The notes: a model not told the origin generated them from the sequence alone. 64,000 nucleotides of DNA from Mycolicibacterium psychrotolerans (GCF_010729305.1 NZ_AP022574.1:1612001-1676000); one strand, 5' to 3'; counted from the first letter of the stretch, positions 7,820 to 17,735 are shown. Numbers and translations: made by a program.

Positions 7820-8203
7820 TTATCGCGTCAGGAACGGGCGGATGTCGGCCCGGATGTGGTGGATCTGGGCGCGGCCGGACGGGTCGTCGGCGGGGATCAG
7901 GAACGTCTCGTCGATGTGGGCGCCCACCCGGCGACCGGCCAGTCGCGGCTTGGTCACCAGGTCGAAGCGGGCCCGGACAGTGTCACCGTCGACGGTGAAC
8001 TCCGGTGTGGTGACGGCTTCGATCACCCGGTACTGCAGGCCGCCGTTGAGGCTGCGCCGCAGGTGGTTTCCGGAGAAGCCGGTCTTGAGGCCCACCTCGG
8101 TGCGGGTACACCCGGGCGCGAACGGCACGCCGTCGGCGTCGTGGCTGGCCAGCGCACTGATGTAGGCCTGCGCCGCGGCGATGCGGTCCGAGTCCGAAAT
8201 CAC
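7820..8203 (-). CDS. Small NTF2/SnoaL-like protein between fadA5 and ddn
   Basis: A 127-aa protein whose start (SDSDRIAAAQAYISALASHDADGVPFAPGC), middle strands and end (AHIDETFLIPADDPSGRAQIHHIRADIRPFL) look like an NTF2-like alpha+beta cone fold, the fold that includes ketosteroid isomerase and SnoaL cyclases. I see no standard catalytic Tyr/Asp set with certainty. The GTG at 8203 is chosen because GAGGA lies 7 nt upstream and because upstream codons would overlap fadA5. It lies 10 nt after fadA5 and 1 nt before ddn, clearly in the same KstR-controlled operon. In M. tuberculosis fadA5 and ddn are adjacent, so this gene looks like an addition. A pocket protein for a steroid or its CoA ester is possible but unproven. 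Confidence 0.75.
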   Translation of the reverse strand: MISDSDRIAAAQAYISALASHDADGVPFAPGCTRTEVGLKTGFSGNHLRRSLNGGLQYRVIEAVTTPEFTVDGDTVRARFDLVTKPRLAGRRVGAHIDETFLIPADDPSGRAQIHHIRADIRPFLTR

Positions 8204-8213
8204 GGGTGATTCC

Positions 8214-9413
<1,200 letters not shown>

Positions 9414-9466
9414 GCGGCGATGCCGCCGTGCCTTTCATCTGCGGTGGAGGCATGTTTTACTGGCAC

Positions 9467-9480
9467 TAGAACACGTTGCA
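9467..9480. promoter_or_regulatory. KstR-type operator, cyp125 side
   Basis: TAGAACACGTTGCA, a second KstR-type box 79 bp from the first in the fadA5-cyp125 gap. It ends 18 nt before the cyp125 ATG, with GAGGAG as ribosome binding site in between. Confidence 0.88.
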
Positions 9481-9498
9481 ATTGAGGAGTGCTTCCCT

Positions 9499-10761
9499 AT
9501 GCCTGGCCCGAACTCTTGCCCGATCAGCCCTGACTTCGACTTCCTCGACGCGAGCCTGAATCTCGAGCGTCTGCCGGTCGAGGAACTCGCCGAACTGCGC
9601 AAGTCCGAGCCTATCCACTGGGTGGATGTGCCGGGCGGCACGGGGGGCTTCGGCGACAAGGGTTACTGGCTGGTGACCAAGCACGCCGACGTCAAGGAGG
9701 TGTCCAAGCGCAACGACCTGTTCGGCAGCTCCCCCGACGGTGCGATACCGACGTGGCCGCAGGGCATGACCCGCGATGCGATCGACCTTCAGAAGGCCGT
9801 GCTGCTGAACATGGATGCGCCCCAGCACACCCGGCTGCGCAAGATCATCTCCCGCGGGTTCACACCCCGCGCCGTCGGACGGCTCGAGGCCGAGTTGCGC
9901 GACCGTGCGCAGAGGATCGCCCAGACCGCCGTCGCGGAGGGCTCGGGCGATTTCGTCGAGCAGGTGTCGTGCGAGTTGCCGCTGCAGGCCATCGCCGGGC
10001 TCCTCGGTGTCCCGCAGGAGGATCGCGACAAGTTGTTCCGGTGGTCCAACGAGATGACCGCCGGTGAGGACCCCGAGTACGCCGACGTCGACCCGGCCAT
10101 GTCGTCCTTCGAGCTCATCACCTACGCGATGAAGATGGCCGAGGAGCGCAAGAACAACCCGACCGAGGACATCGTCACCAAGCTCATCGAGGCCGACATC
10201 GAGGGCGAGAAGCTCTCCGACGACGAGTTCGGCTTCTTCGTGGTGATGCTGGCGGTGGCCGGCAACGAGACCACCCGCAATTCGATCACCCACGGCATGA
10301 TCGCGTTCTCGCAGAACCCCGAGCAGTGGGAGCTCTACAAGAAGGAGCGGCCGGAGACCGCCGCCGACGAGATCGTCCGCTGGGCCACGCCGGTGTCGGC
10401 CTTCCAGCGGACCGCGCTGGAGGACACCGAACTCGGCGGGGTGAAGATCAAGAAGGGCGAGCGCGTCGTGATGTCCTACCGCTCGGCCAACTTCGACGAA
10501 GAGGTCTTCGAGCACCCGGACCAGTTCGACATCATGCGCAACCCGAACCCGCACGTCGGGTTCGGCGGCACCGGCGCGCACTACTGCATCGGCGCGAACC
10601 TGGCGAAGATGACGATCAACCTGATCTTCAACGCCGTCGCCGACAACATGCCGGAACTCAAGCCGATCGGCGATCCGGAGCGGTTAAAGTCGGGCTGGCT
10701 CAACGGCATCAAACACTGGCAGGTGGACTACACCGGCAAGGGTTGCCCGGTCAGCCACTGA
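9499..10761 (+). CDS. cyp125: Cyp125, sterol C26/C27 hydroxylase
   Basis: A 420-aa cytochrome P450, orthologue of Rv3545c, which oxidises the terminal methyl of cholesterol or cholestenone to the acid and so starts side-chain degradation. The I-helix oxygen motif AGNETTR begins near residue 254, the ExxR motif is EIVR, and the haem-thiolate Cys363 lies in GFGGTGAHYCIGA. Length and motifs are complete. It opens an operon cyp125-chsE1-chsE2-chsH2-chsH1-ltp2 with short gaps or overlaps. It is divergent from fadA5 and preceded by its own KstR-type operator. Electron-transfer partners are not encoded next to it. Confidence 0.96.
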   Translation: MPGPNSCPISPDFDFLDASLNLERLPVEELAELRKSEPIHWVDVPGGTGGFGDKGYWLVTKHADVKEVSKRNDLFGSSPDGAIPTWPQGMTRDAIDLQKAVLLNMDAPQHTRLRKIISRGFTPRAVGRLEAELRDRAQRIAQTAVAEGSGDFVEQVSCELPLQAIAGLLGVPQEDRDKLFRWSNEMTAGEDPEYADVDPAMSSFELITYAMKMAEERKNNPTEDIVTKLIEADIEGEKLSDDEFGFFVVMLAVAGNETTRNSITHGMIAFSQNPEQWELYKKERPETAADEIVRWATPVSAFQRTALEDTELGGVKIKKGERVVMSYRSANFDEEVFEHPDQFDIMRNPNPHVGFGGTGAHYCIGANLAKMTINLIFNAVADNMPELKPIGDPERLKSGWLNGIKHWQVDYTGKGCPVSH

Positions 10762-10787
10762 CACATCGAGACTCGAGGAGGTGTCGG

Positions 10788-11789
10788 GTGGACTTCAGTC
10801 CAGACGAGGGTCAGCAGGCGGTCGCCGATGTGGTGACGTCCGTGCTGGAGCGCGACAACAGCTGGGACGCTTTGGTTTCCGGCGGTGTGCTGGCACTGGC
10901 CGCCCCGGAACGGCTCGGCGGTGACGGGCTCGGGCTCGCCGAGATCGCGACCGCGCTGACCGAGATCGGCAGGCGCGGGACGATCAGCCCGGCGCCGGTG
11001 ACCCTCGCTGCGGCGGCGGTGCTGGGCGAGCTGGCATCCGAACCGCAGCAGGACCGCTATCTCGCGGGTCTGGCCAAGGGGTCGGTGCTCAGCTTGGCAC
11101 TCAACGAACCCGGCGCCTCACAGCCCGACCGGCCGGCGACCACGCTCTCGGCCGGCCGGCTCAACGGCACCAAACTCGCCGTCGGCTACGCCGGGCAGGC
11201 GCACTGGCTGGTGGTCACCACCGACGCTGGCGTGGTCGTGGTGCGCGGCGATGCCGACGGGATCTCGGCGACGAAGACGCCGACGTCGACCGGTGCCGAT
11301 GAGTTCGTGGTGACGTTCGCCGACGTCGCGGTCGACGACGACGACGTCCTCGCCGGGAGCACGGCCCATCGCGTGAACCAGTTGGCGCTGGCCGCCTTCG
11401 GCGCCTTCGCTGCCGGCCTGGTGGCCGGCGCGCTTCGACTGACCGCCGACTACGTCGCGACCCGCGAGCAGTTCGGTCGGCCGCTGTCGACGTTCCAGAC
11501 CGTCGCGGCGCAACTGTCCGAGGTCTACATCGCCTCGCGCACCGTGTCGCTGGTGGCGACCTCGGCAGTGTGGTTGCTATCCCAGGGCCTCGACGCCGAG
11601 GACGACCTCGCGATCCTCGGTTACTGGCTCACCTCGCAGGCGCCGCCGGCGATGCGGCTGTGCCACCACCTGCACGGCGGTATGGGGATGGACATCACCT
11701 ACCCGATGAACCGCTACTTCTCGTCGATCAAGGATCTGACCCGGGTGCTGGGTGGTCCGACACACCGTCTCGATCTGGTGGGAGCGTAA
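10788..11789 (+). CDS. chsE1: ChsE1 (FadE28), acyl-CoA dehydrogenase subunit
   Basis: A 333-aa acyl-CoA dehydrogenase subunit, shorter than the usual 380-400 residues, as in Rv3544c. In M. tuberculosis it forms an alpha2beta2 heterotetramer with ChsE2 that desaturates the three-carbon side chain of 3-oxo-pregn-4-ene-20-carboxyl-CoA. The recognisable C-terminal half holds REQFGRPLSTFQTVAAQLSE (FAD contact region) and HHLHGGMGMDITYPMNRYFSS. The GTG at 10788 has GAGGAGGTG upstream; longer frames run back into cyp125. Its TAA is directly followed by the chsE2 ATG, consistent with subunits made together. Confidence 0.94.
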   Translation: MDFSPDEGQQAVADVVTSVLERDNSWDALVSGGVLALAAPERLGGDGLGLAEIATALTEIGRRGTISPAPVTLAAAAVLGELASEPQQDRYLAGLAKGSVLSLALNEPGASQPDRPATTLSAGRLNGTKLAVGYAGQAHWLVVTTDAGVVVVRGDADGISATKTPTSTGADEFVVTFADVAVDDDDVLAGSTAHRVNQLALAAFGAFAAGLVAGALRLTADYVATREQFGRPLSTFQTVAAQLSEVYIASRTVSLVATSAVWLLSQGLDAEDDLAILGYWLTSQAPPAMRLCHHLHGGMGMDITYPMNRYFSSIKDLTRVLGGPTHRLDLVGA

Positions 11790-12965
11790 ATGTACATCGA
11801 ACTGACCCCCGAGCAGCGGGCTCTGCAAGCCGAACTGCGACAGTACTTCTCGACGCTCATCACGCCCGAAGAGGCCGAGGCGATGGAGTCGAACCGGCAC
11901 AACGAGGCCTACCGCGCGGTGATCAAGCGGATGGGTTCAGACGGCAAGCTCGGCATGGGCTGGCCCAAGGAGTACGGCGGCCTGGGGTTCGGCCCGATCG
12001 AACAGCAGATCTTCGTCAACGAGGCCAACCGTGCCGACGTCCCGTTGCCCCTGGTGACGCTGCAGACCGTCGGCCCCACGCTGCAGGTGTACGGCACCGA
12101 GGAGCAGAAGAAGAAGTTCCTGCCCGGAATCCTCTCCGGCGACATCCATTTCGCCATCGGCTACTCCGAACCCGACGCGGGCACCGACCTGGCCTCGCTG
12201 AGGACGGCAGCGGTGCGCCAACGGGACGAGGCCGGCGAATACTTCCTGGTCAACGGGCAGAAGATGTGGACGACCGGCGCCCACGACGCCGATTACATCT
12301 GGCTGGCCTGCCGCACCGATCCGGAAGCCGCCAAGCACAAGGGCATTTCGATCCTGATCGTCGACACCAAGGATCCGGGCTTCTCCTGGACGCCGATCAT
12401 CCTGTCCGACGGCGCGCACCACACCAACGCGTCGTACTACAACGACGTGCGGGTGCCCGCCGACATGCTCGTCGGTGAGGAGAACGGCGGCTGGAAGCTG
12501 ATCACCACCCAGCTCAACCACGAGCGGGTGGGCCTGGGCCCGGCCGGGCGCGTCGCCGGTATCTACGACCAGGTGCATGCATGGGCGTCCAAACCCGGCT
12601 CCGACGGCGTCACGCCGATCGAGCAGGCCGACGTCAAGCGGCTGCTGGGTCAGATCAAGGCGATCTGGCGGGTGAACGAGCTGCTGAACTGGCAGGTCGC
12701 GGCGTCGGGGGAGACCATCGCCGTCGCCGATGCCGCAGCCACCAAGGTCTTTTCGACCGAACGCATCCAGGAGGTCGGCCGGCTCGCCGAGGAGATCGTC
12801 GGCACCTACGGGAATCCGGCGGATCCGCAGACCGGTGAGCTGCTCGACTGGCTGGACAAGATGACCAAGCGCAATCTCGTCATCACCTTCGGCGGCGGCG
12901 TCAACGAGGTGATGCGCGAGATGATCTCGGCGTCGGGGCTCAAGGTCCCGAGGGTCCCCAGGTGA
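11790..12965 (+). CDS. chsE2: ChsE2 (FadE29), acyl-CoA dehydrogenase subunit
   Basis: A 391-aa acyl-CoA dehydrogenase, orthologue of Rv3543c and partner of ChsE1. The FAD/substrate motif GYSEPDAGTDLASL lies near residues 128-141, and the KMWTTGAHDADYIWLACRT strand follows. The C-terminal half contains the helices AERIQEVGRLAEEIVG-like and a Gly-rich GGGVNEVMREM near the end. The enzyme introduces the double bond in the last beta-oxidation cycle that removes the C17 propionyl side chain. Start ATG is adjacent to the chsE1 stop; the stop overlaps the chsH2 GTG (GTGA). Confidence 0.94.
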   Translation: MYIELTPEQRALQAELRQYFSTLITPEEAEAMESNRHNEAYRAVIKRMGSDGKLGMGWPKEYGGLGFGPIEQQIFVNEANRADVPLPLVTLQTVGPTLQVYGTEEQKKKFLPGILSGDIHFAIGYSEPDAGTDLASLRTAAVRQRDEAGEYFLVNGQKMWTTGAHDADYIWLACRTDPEAAKHKGISILIVDTKDPGFSWTPIILSDGAHHTNASYYNDVRVPADMLVGEENGGWKLITTQLNHERVGLGPAGRVAGIYDQVHAWASKPGSDGVTPIEQADVKRLLGQIKAIWRVNELLNWQVAASGETIAVADAAATKVFSTERIQEVGRLAEEIVGTYGNPADPQTGELLDWLDKMTKRNLVITFGGGVNEVMREMISASGLKVPRVPR

Positions 12966-13942
12966 GCGGGGAGCGGACCATCGAAGACATCACGGCCGCG
13001 GCGGAGCGCGTCAAGGCCGAGGGTAAGAGCGCGCCGCGACAGGCGCGACACCCGGTGAATCAGCCGATGGTCGACCACTGGCTCGACGCGATGGGCGACA
13101 GGAACCCCATCTACGTCGACGAGCAGGCCGCGAAGGCCGCCGGGCATCCCGGCGTGGTGGCGCCGCCGGCGATGATCCAGGTGTGGACGATGATGGGGCT
13201 GGGCGGCGTCCGCCCCGACGACGACCCGCTGGGCAAGATCCTCGAATTGTTCGACGAGGCAGGCTATGTCGGCGTCGTCGCCACCAACTGCGAGCAGACC
13301 TACCACCGCTACCTGCAGCCGGGTGAACAGGTGAGCGTCACTGCCGAGCTGACCGACGTCGTCGGCCCGAAGCGCACCGCGCTGGGCGAGGGTTTCTTCA
13401 TCACCCAGACGATCACCTGGACTGTCGGTGGTGAACCTGTCGCCGAAATGCTCTGGCGCATCATGAAGTTCCGTCCCGCCGACCAGGACGCGCCCGCGTC
13501 GGCCGTCCCCGAGGACCTCGACACCGAGTCGATGATGCGGCCCGCGTCCTCGAAGGACACCAAGTTCTTCTGGGACGGCGTCAACGCCCACGAACTGCGG
13601 ATCCAGAAGCGTCCCGACGGGACGCTGCAGCACCCGCCGGTGCCCGCCCTGTGGGCGGACCCCGAGGTTGAGGTGGCTTCGTCGGATTATCTCGTCGCGT
13701 CGGGTAAGGGCACCGTGTTCAGCTACGTGGTGCACCACGCCCCGAAGGTGCCGGGCAGAACGCCGCCGTTCGTCATCGCCCTGGTCGAACTCGAGGAAGG
13801 GGTACGGATGCTCGGCGAACTCCGCGACGTCGATCCTGCCGCCGTGAAGATCGGAATGCCTGTGCGCGCAACGTATATCGACTTCCCGGACAGCACGTCC
13901 GGGCCGGCGTGGACGCTGTACGCCTGGGAGCCCGACGCATGA
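12962..13942 (+). CDS. chsH2: ChsH2, MaoC-like hydratase subunit fused to DUF35
   Basis: A 326-aa two-domain protein, orthologue of Rv3542c. The N-terminal half is a MaoC-like hot-dog domain (GDRNPIYVDEQAAKAAGHPGVVAPPAMIQVWTM region near residues 40-75), and the C-terminal half (about residues 195-326) is an OB-fold DUF35 domain. With ChsH1 it hydrates the steroid enoyl-CoA; the DUF35 domain docks the aldolase Ltp2 so the unstable product passes on directly. The typical DUF35 zinc-ribbon cysteines are absent. It overlaps both neighbours by 4 nt. Confidence 0.94.
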   Translation: MSGERTIEDITAAAERVKAEGKSAPRQARHPVNQPMVDHWLDAMGDRNPIYVDEQAAKAAGHPGVVAPPAMIQVWTMMGLGGVRPDDDPLGKILELFDEAGYVGVVATNCEQTYHRYLQPGEQVSVTAELTDVVGPKRTALGEGFFITQTITWTVGGEPVAEMLWRIMKFRPADQDAPASAVPEDLDTESMMRPASSKDTKFFWDGVNAHELRIQKRPDGTLQHPPVPALWADPEVEVASSDYLVASGKGTVFSYVVHHAPKVPGRTPPFVIALVELEEGVRMLGELRDVDPAAVKIGMPVRATYIDFPDSTSGPAWTLYAWEPDA

Positions 13943-14343
13943 GCGTCCCCATTGTCGAGGTCGGCACCAAGCTTCCCGAACTCGCTCTCTACGGTAATCC
14001 GACGTTCATCGTGTCGACGGCGATCGCCACCCGCGACTACCAGGACGTCCACCACGACCGTGACAAGGCGCAGGCCAAGGGCTCCAAGGACATCTTCGTC
14101 AACATCCTCACCGACACCGGTCTCGTCCAGCGGTTCATCACCGACTGGGCCGGCCCCGCCGCGGTGATCAAGTCCATCTCCCTGCGCCTCGGGGTGCCGT
14201 GGTACGCCTACGACACGGTGACGTTCACCGGGGAGGTGACCGAGATCGTCGACGGCCTCATCACGTTGAAGATCGTGGGCCGCAACAGCCTCGGTGACCA
14301 CGTCATCGCCACTGCCACACTCACCATCGGGGGTGCCGCGTGA
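13939..14343 (+). CDS. chsH1: ChsH1, MaoC-like hydratase subunit
   Basis: A 134-aa single hot-dog MaoC-like protein, orthologue of Rv3541c (about 129 residues). It carries the motif DYQDVHHDRDKAQAKG near residues 33-48, with the Asp and His typical of hydratase 2 active sites, and NILTDTGLVQRFITDW after it. With ChsH2 it forms the hydratase for 3-oxo-pregna-4,17-diene-20-carboxyl-CoA. The ATG overlaps chsH2 (ATGA) and the stop overlaps the ltp2 GTG. Confidence 0.94.
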   Translation: MSVPIVEVGTKLPELALYGNPTFIVSTAIATRDYQDVHHDRDKAQAKGSKDIFVNILTDTGLVQRFITDWAGPAAVIKSISLRLGVPWYAYDTVTFTGEVTEIVDGLITLKIVGRNSLGDHVIATATLTIGGAA

Positions 14344-15506
14344 CCGACGGTCTGTCCGGCAAGGCGGCGATCGTCGGTATCGGCGCCACCGATTTCTCCA
14401 AGAACTCCGGACGCAGCGAGCTGCGGCTGGCCGCCGAGGCGGTGCTCGACGCTCTCGACGACGCCGGGCTGACCCCCGCCGACGTCGACGGCATGGTGAC
14501 CTTCACGATGGACTCCAACACCGAGGTCGCGGTGGCCCGCGCCACCGGCATCGGAGAGCTGAAGTTCTTCTCCAAGATCCATCACGGCGGGGGCGCGGCC
14601 TGCGCGACCATCCAGCAGGCGGCCCTGGCCGTCGCCACGGGCGTGGCGGAATGTGTTGTCGCCTACCGTGCTTTCAACGAGCGCTCGGGAATGCGCTTCG
14701 GTCAGGTGCAGATGCGGTTGGTCGAGAACGCCGACTCCACCGGGGTGGACAATTCGTTCTCCTACCCGCACGGTCTGTCGACGCCCGCGGCGCAGGTGGC
14801 GATGATCGCGCGCCGCTACATGCATCTGTCCGGCGCGACGAGCCGCGATTTCGGCGCGGTGTCGGTGGCCGACCGCAAGCACGCGGCCAACAATCCGAAG
14901 GCCTACTTCTACGGCAAGCCGATCAGCATCGACGACCACCAGAACTCGCGGTGGATCGCCGAGCCGTTGCGGCTGCTGGACTGCTGCCAGGAGACCGACG
15001 GCGGCGTGGCGCTCGTCGTGACCACGCCCGAGCGGGCCAAGGACCTCAAGCACCGACCCGCGGTCATCGAGGCCGCCTCGCAGGGCTCGAGCCCCGACCA
15101 GTACTCGATGGTGAGCTACTACCGTCCCGAGCTGGGCCTGCCGGAGATGGGGCTGGTTGGCCGACAGCTCTGGGAGCAGTCAGGGCTGACGCCCGGGGAC
15201 ATCCAGACCGCGATTCTCTACGACCACTTCACCCCGTTCACGTTGATCCAGCTCGAGGAGCTCGGTTTCTGCGGCAAGGGCGAGGCCAAGGATTTCGTGG
15301 CTGACGGCGCGATCGAGATCGACGGCAGACTGCCGATCAACACCCACGGCGGGCAGCTCGGCGAGGCCTACATCCACGGCATGAACGGCATCGCCGAGGG
15401 AGTGCGCCAACTCCGCGGAACCTCGGTCAATCCGGTGCCCGACGTCGAGCACGTGCTCGTCACCGCGGGCACCGGCGTGCCGACGTCGGGGCTCATCCTC
15501 GGCTGA
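14340..15506 (+). CDS. ltp2: Ltp2, steroid retro-aldolase of the SCPx-thiolase fold
   Basis: A 388-aa thiolase-like protein, orthologue of Rv3540c. In the ChsH1-ChsH2-Ltp2 complex it cleaves the hydrated C3 side chain, giving androst-4-ene-3,17-dione and propionyl-CoA. It has the thiolase-fold layout (GATDFSKNSGRSELRLAAEAVLDAL start, NTHGGQLGEAYIHGM near residue 335) but not the canonical thiolase nucleophile context, as expected for this aldolase group. It closes the cyp125 operon. Its stop lies in a small hairpin GCTGAG-N7-CTCAGC (15503-15521). Confidence 0.94.
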   Translation: MTDGLSGKAAIVGIGATDFSKNSGRSELRLAAEAVLDALDDAGLTPADVDGMVTFTMDSNTEVAVARATGIGELKFFSKIHHGGGAACATIQQAALAVATGVAECVVAYRAFNERSGMRFGQVQMRLVENADSTGVDNSFSYPHGLSTPAAQVAMIARRYMHLSGATSRDFGAVSVADRKHAANNPKAYFYGKPISIDDHQNSRWIAEPLRLLDCCQETDGGVALVVTTPERAKDLKHRPAVIEAASQGSSPDQYSMVSYYRPELGLPEMGLVGRQLWEQSGLTPGDIQTAILYDHFTPFTLIQLEELGFCGKGEAKDFVADGAIEIDGRLPINTHGGQLGEAYIHGMNGIAEGVRQLRGTSVNPVPDVEHVLVTAGTGVPTSGLILG

Positions 15507-15832
15507 GGCGGCGTCTCAGCAAAGTTCCACCGAGCCCGACGAGCGGCCCGCCCGGCATCGATGTCGACGTGTCGGATTGCCGACGACCGGCTCCGTTCCC
15601 GCGCACGAGAATCGGCCCCGTCGGAACAAGATCGGATCTTGGCTGGAAGTTCCCGGATCATGGGTTGTCGGGTGAAGGGCCCGTCGGCTCAGCGCCGAGT
15701 GATTGCGTATGCAAATGCCGTCGAACAGTGGCAATCGATTCGCTTGACCGCAATTTCAGCAAACGCTGATAATGGTTCGTGACCTGGCGTGGGGGCACTG
15801 GCGCCCAGGTTCACGCGTCGAGGGGGCCGGCC
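15507..15832. other. 326-bp intergenic stretch after ltp2
   Basis: No convincing gene. The left end holds a weak 6-bp hairpin (15503-15521) over the ltp2 stop, with no T-run. The right end carries a SigA-like promoter at 15744-15773. The centre is unremarkable GC-rich sequence, and no KstR-type box is present. Confidence 0.6.
15744..15773 (+). promoter_or_regulatory. SigA-like promoter for the proline-rich protein gene
   Basis: TTGACC (15744-15749), an 18-nt spacer and GATAAT (15768-15773) lie about 60 nt before the ATG at 15833. It is one of the better matches to the vegetative mycobacterial consensus in the window and implies a leader of about 50 nt. Confidence 0.6.
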
Positions 15833-16921
15833 ATGAGCAGCAGCAGATCGCATGGATGTGATGATCGGCGGTCGTCTGTCCGCATCGCGGCAGCGGCGAT
15901 CGTCGCGGGCGGTCTTGCGGTCAGCGCTTCGCTCTATCACATACCGGGACACCTTTCGCCGCTGGAACTCTGGCAACAGGAGGACGGGTCGATGTCGATC
16001 GCGTCCGGTCGCATCGGATCGGTGGTGGCTGACCAGATCATCGATCTCACCGATGCCGAACTGCCGACACTCGCGCACCTGGCCGAGATCCTGCACGACA
16101 ACTTCCCGACCGTGCGTGCCGACCTCTTCCTGACTGCGGTGGAGAAACACGGGTTACCCCAGATCGTCAGGACCCTCGAGGTGTTGGCGTCCGCAGGATT
16201 CGCGATGCCGGTATCTGCGGTGCTGTTCGGCGGCGGTGGCGGGGCGGGTTCGCCGGGGTCACCGATCGGGATGGCGGATCTGGAGTTGCTGTGGCAGTTC
16301 CTCAGCCAGCAGCTGCCCGCGGCGATGATCCAGGGATTCGCCGACGTCGTCGGTGCGTTCATGCCCGCGTCGGTCAGCACGGCGCAGGTGCAGCGTGCGG
16401 TGCAGGTGCTTACATTCGCCCCACCCGTCGCGCCGCCCGCACCCGTCGCAGCGCCGGTCATGCCGTCGAGCGTTGTCGCGACGCCACCGGCGCCGGCGGT
16501 CGCAACGCCGCCACCAGCGCCCGCGCCGCCGTCGCCCGCGCCCGCGCCGCCGTCGCCCGCGCCGGTCGTCGTGGCCGCGCCGCCCCCGGTGGAAGTGTCA
16601 GCTCCGCCGACCGTCGAGATCTCGACGCCCGCGCCGCCCACGAAGACGCCCGAGGTCACGCCGGGCCCGTCCGTACCGGAGGCTGACGACACCGGGAACA
16701 AGGGCATAGGTGACGATTCCGGGCCGGCCGAGGGTTCGTCCCCCGGCGACGTTTCCGGTCCCCAGCACGGTGGGGGTCCCAATGGCGACACCGCCCACGG
16801 CGGCGATGCAGGATCCGCCCCAGGTCAGGGCTCGGGCGACGCGTCGGGTCCGGACAACGGTCGGTCCGGCGGTGCAGCGGGTGGGGGACGGTCCGGGGAT
16901 ACGGGCAGCGATGGTGGGTGA
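15833..16921 (+). CDS. Proline-rich, exported or membrane-anchored protein of unknown function
   Basis: A 362-aa protein I do not recognise. Residues about 13-35 (RSSVRIAAAAIVAGGLAVSASLY) form one hydrophobic segment after basic residues, so a signal peptide or membrane anchor is likely. Residues about 35-200 are a mixed helical domain without known motifs. Residues about 205-300 are extreme Pro/Ala/Val low complexity (repeats of PPSPAPA), and the last 70 residues are Gly/Ser/Asp-rich with no charge pattern typical of enzymes. The build suggests a cell-wall-spanning or surface protein. ATG at 15833 follows AGGGGG at suitable distance; a SigA-like promoter lies upstream. It starts a group of four exported proteins set inside the sterol cluster. 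Confidence 0.7.
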   Translation: MSSSRSHGCDDRRSSVRIAAAAIVAGGLAVSASLYHIPGHLSPLELWQQEDGSMSIASGRIGSVVADQIIDLTDAELPTLAHLAEILHDNFPTVRADLFLTAVEKHGLPQIVRTLEVLASAGFAMPVSAVLFGGGGGAGSPGSPIGMADLELLWQFLSQQLPAAMIQGFADVVGAFMPASVSTAQVQRAVQVLTFAPPVAPPAPVAAPVMPSSVVATPPAPAVATPPPAPAPPSPAPAPPSPAPVVVAAPPPVEVSAPPTVEISTPAPPTKTPEVTPGPSVPEADDTGNKGIGDDSGPAEGSSPGDVSGPQHGGGPNGDTAHGGDAGSAPGQGSGDASGPDNGRSGGAAGGGRSGDTGSDGG

Positions 16922-17011
16922 CCGCGGCGACGTGGCTACACCGGTGTCGTCGCTCCGCATCGACGGGTGTGCCCCGCAGGACCGAGGCGGGGTGCCTACT
17001 ACCCTGTCGGA

Positions 17012-17713
17012 ATGAGCTCTCACGAGCCCGATCCCGACGACGCAGACACAGGGCCGCTCCATGTGGACGACGTGCAGGCGCCGCCTGTGGCGGCGGACCG
17101 GCGTTTCGACGCGCCGCTGTCGGTGAACCCGCGGCCGGTGCGCCGGAACAACAGGTCCGTTGCGCTGATCGCGGTGGCGACCGTCGCGGTCGTCGGCCTC
17201 GGGGTGCTGGCCTGGACGTTCTGGCCGTCGCCTGAAGAGTCCTCGGCGGGCGACGACAACGCGGCGACGTCAGCAACAGAGACGCAACAGCAGGCCGAGG
17301 CGCGTTTGATGCGGTTGCTGCCGCGCGGATACGCGCCCGGCGCTTGTGAATCCGTCGTGCCGGCGCGGGGCGCGCTCGCGCAACTGAGCTGTGGGAAGAA
17401 CGACGACGTCGGGGGGCCGTTGACGGCCACCTACACGCTGGCCAAGGACAGGGCTGCCGTGAAGGATCTCTTCGACGACATCGTCAGCACCTCGTCGGTG
17501 GTGGACTGCCCCGGCAACATCCAGTCCCCCGGACCGTGGCGGCGCAACGCCACCCCGGAGCAGACCGCAGGAACGCTGGTGTGCGGGTTCCAGCAGAGCA
17601 AGCCGACGGTCGGGTGGAGCACCGACGCCGAGTTGTTGATCAGTGAGGTGCAGTCCGGCCCCCAGGGACCGAACATGGTGCAGCTGTACACCTGGTGGGC
17701 CTCACACTCGTAG
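17012..17713 (+). CDS. Single-pass membrane protein with extracytoplasmic domain, unknown
   Basis: A 233-aa protein. The first 50 residues are acidic and Pro-rich (cytoplasmic), followed by one membrane helix SVALIAVATVAVVGLGVLAWTFW (about residues 49-71). The outer part (about 75-233) has four cysteines, in GACESVVP, QLSCGKND, VVDCPGN and LVCGFQQ, which could form two disulfides. This layout is common among mycobacterial membrane-anchored conserved hypotheticals. The ATG at 17012 is used because upstream codons are unlike coding sequence. It ends tail to tail with the MPT63-like gene across a structured 22-bp gap. Confidence 0.72.
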   Translation: MSSHEPDPDDADTGPLHVDDVQAPPVAADRRFDAPLSVNPRPVRRNNRSVALIAVATVAVVGLGVLAWTFWPSPEESSAGDDNAATSATETQQQAEARLMRLLPRGYAPGACESVVPARGALAQLSCGKNDDVGGPLTATYTLAKDRAAVKDLFDDIVSTSSVVDCPGNIQSPGPWRRNATPEQTAGTLVCGFQQSKPTVGWSTDAELLISEVQSGPQGPNMVQLYTWWASHS

Positions 17714-17733
17714 CGGTCCACCAGGTGTGAGGC
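17688..17733. terminator. Two mutually exclusive hairpins between convergent genes
   Basis: An 11-bp stem ACACCTGGTGG/CCACCAGGTGT (17688-17698 with 17718-17728) competes with a 9-bp stem GCCTCACAC/GTGTGAGGC (17699-17707 with 17725-17733); they share 17725-17728. Both are perfect. They lie over the end of the membrane-protein gene and before the end of the MPT63-like gene. There is no T-tract, as is usual for mycobacterial terminators. Confidence 0.55.
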
Positions 17734-17735
17734 TG

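Noticed and set aside
9466..10581. A 371-codon open frame antisense to cyp125
   Set aside because: It mirrors cyp125 on the other strand and has the Val/Gly/His/Asp/Arg-rich composition typical of GC-rich shadow frames, with no domain signature.
16480..16620. Short tandem repeats that could suggest a CRISPR-like or minisatellite array
   Set aside because: They are codons for a Pro/Ala-rich protein segment; no regular spacers exist, and there are no cas genes in the window.
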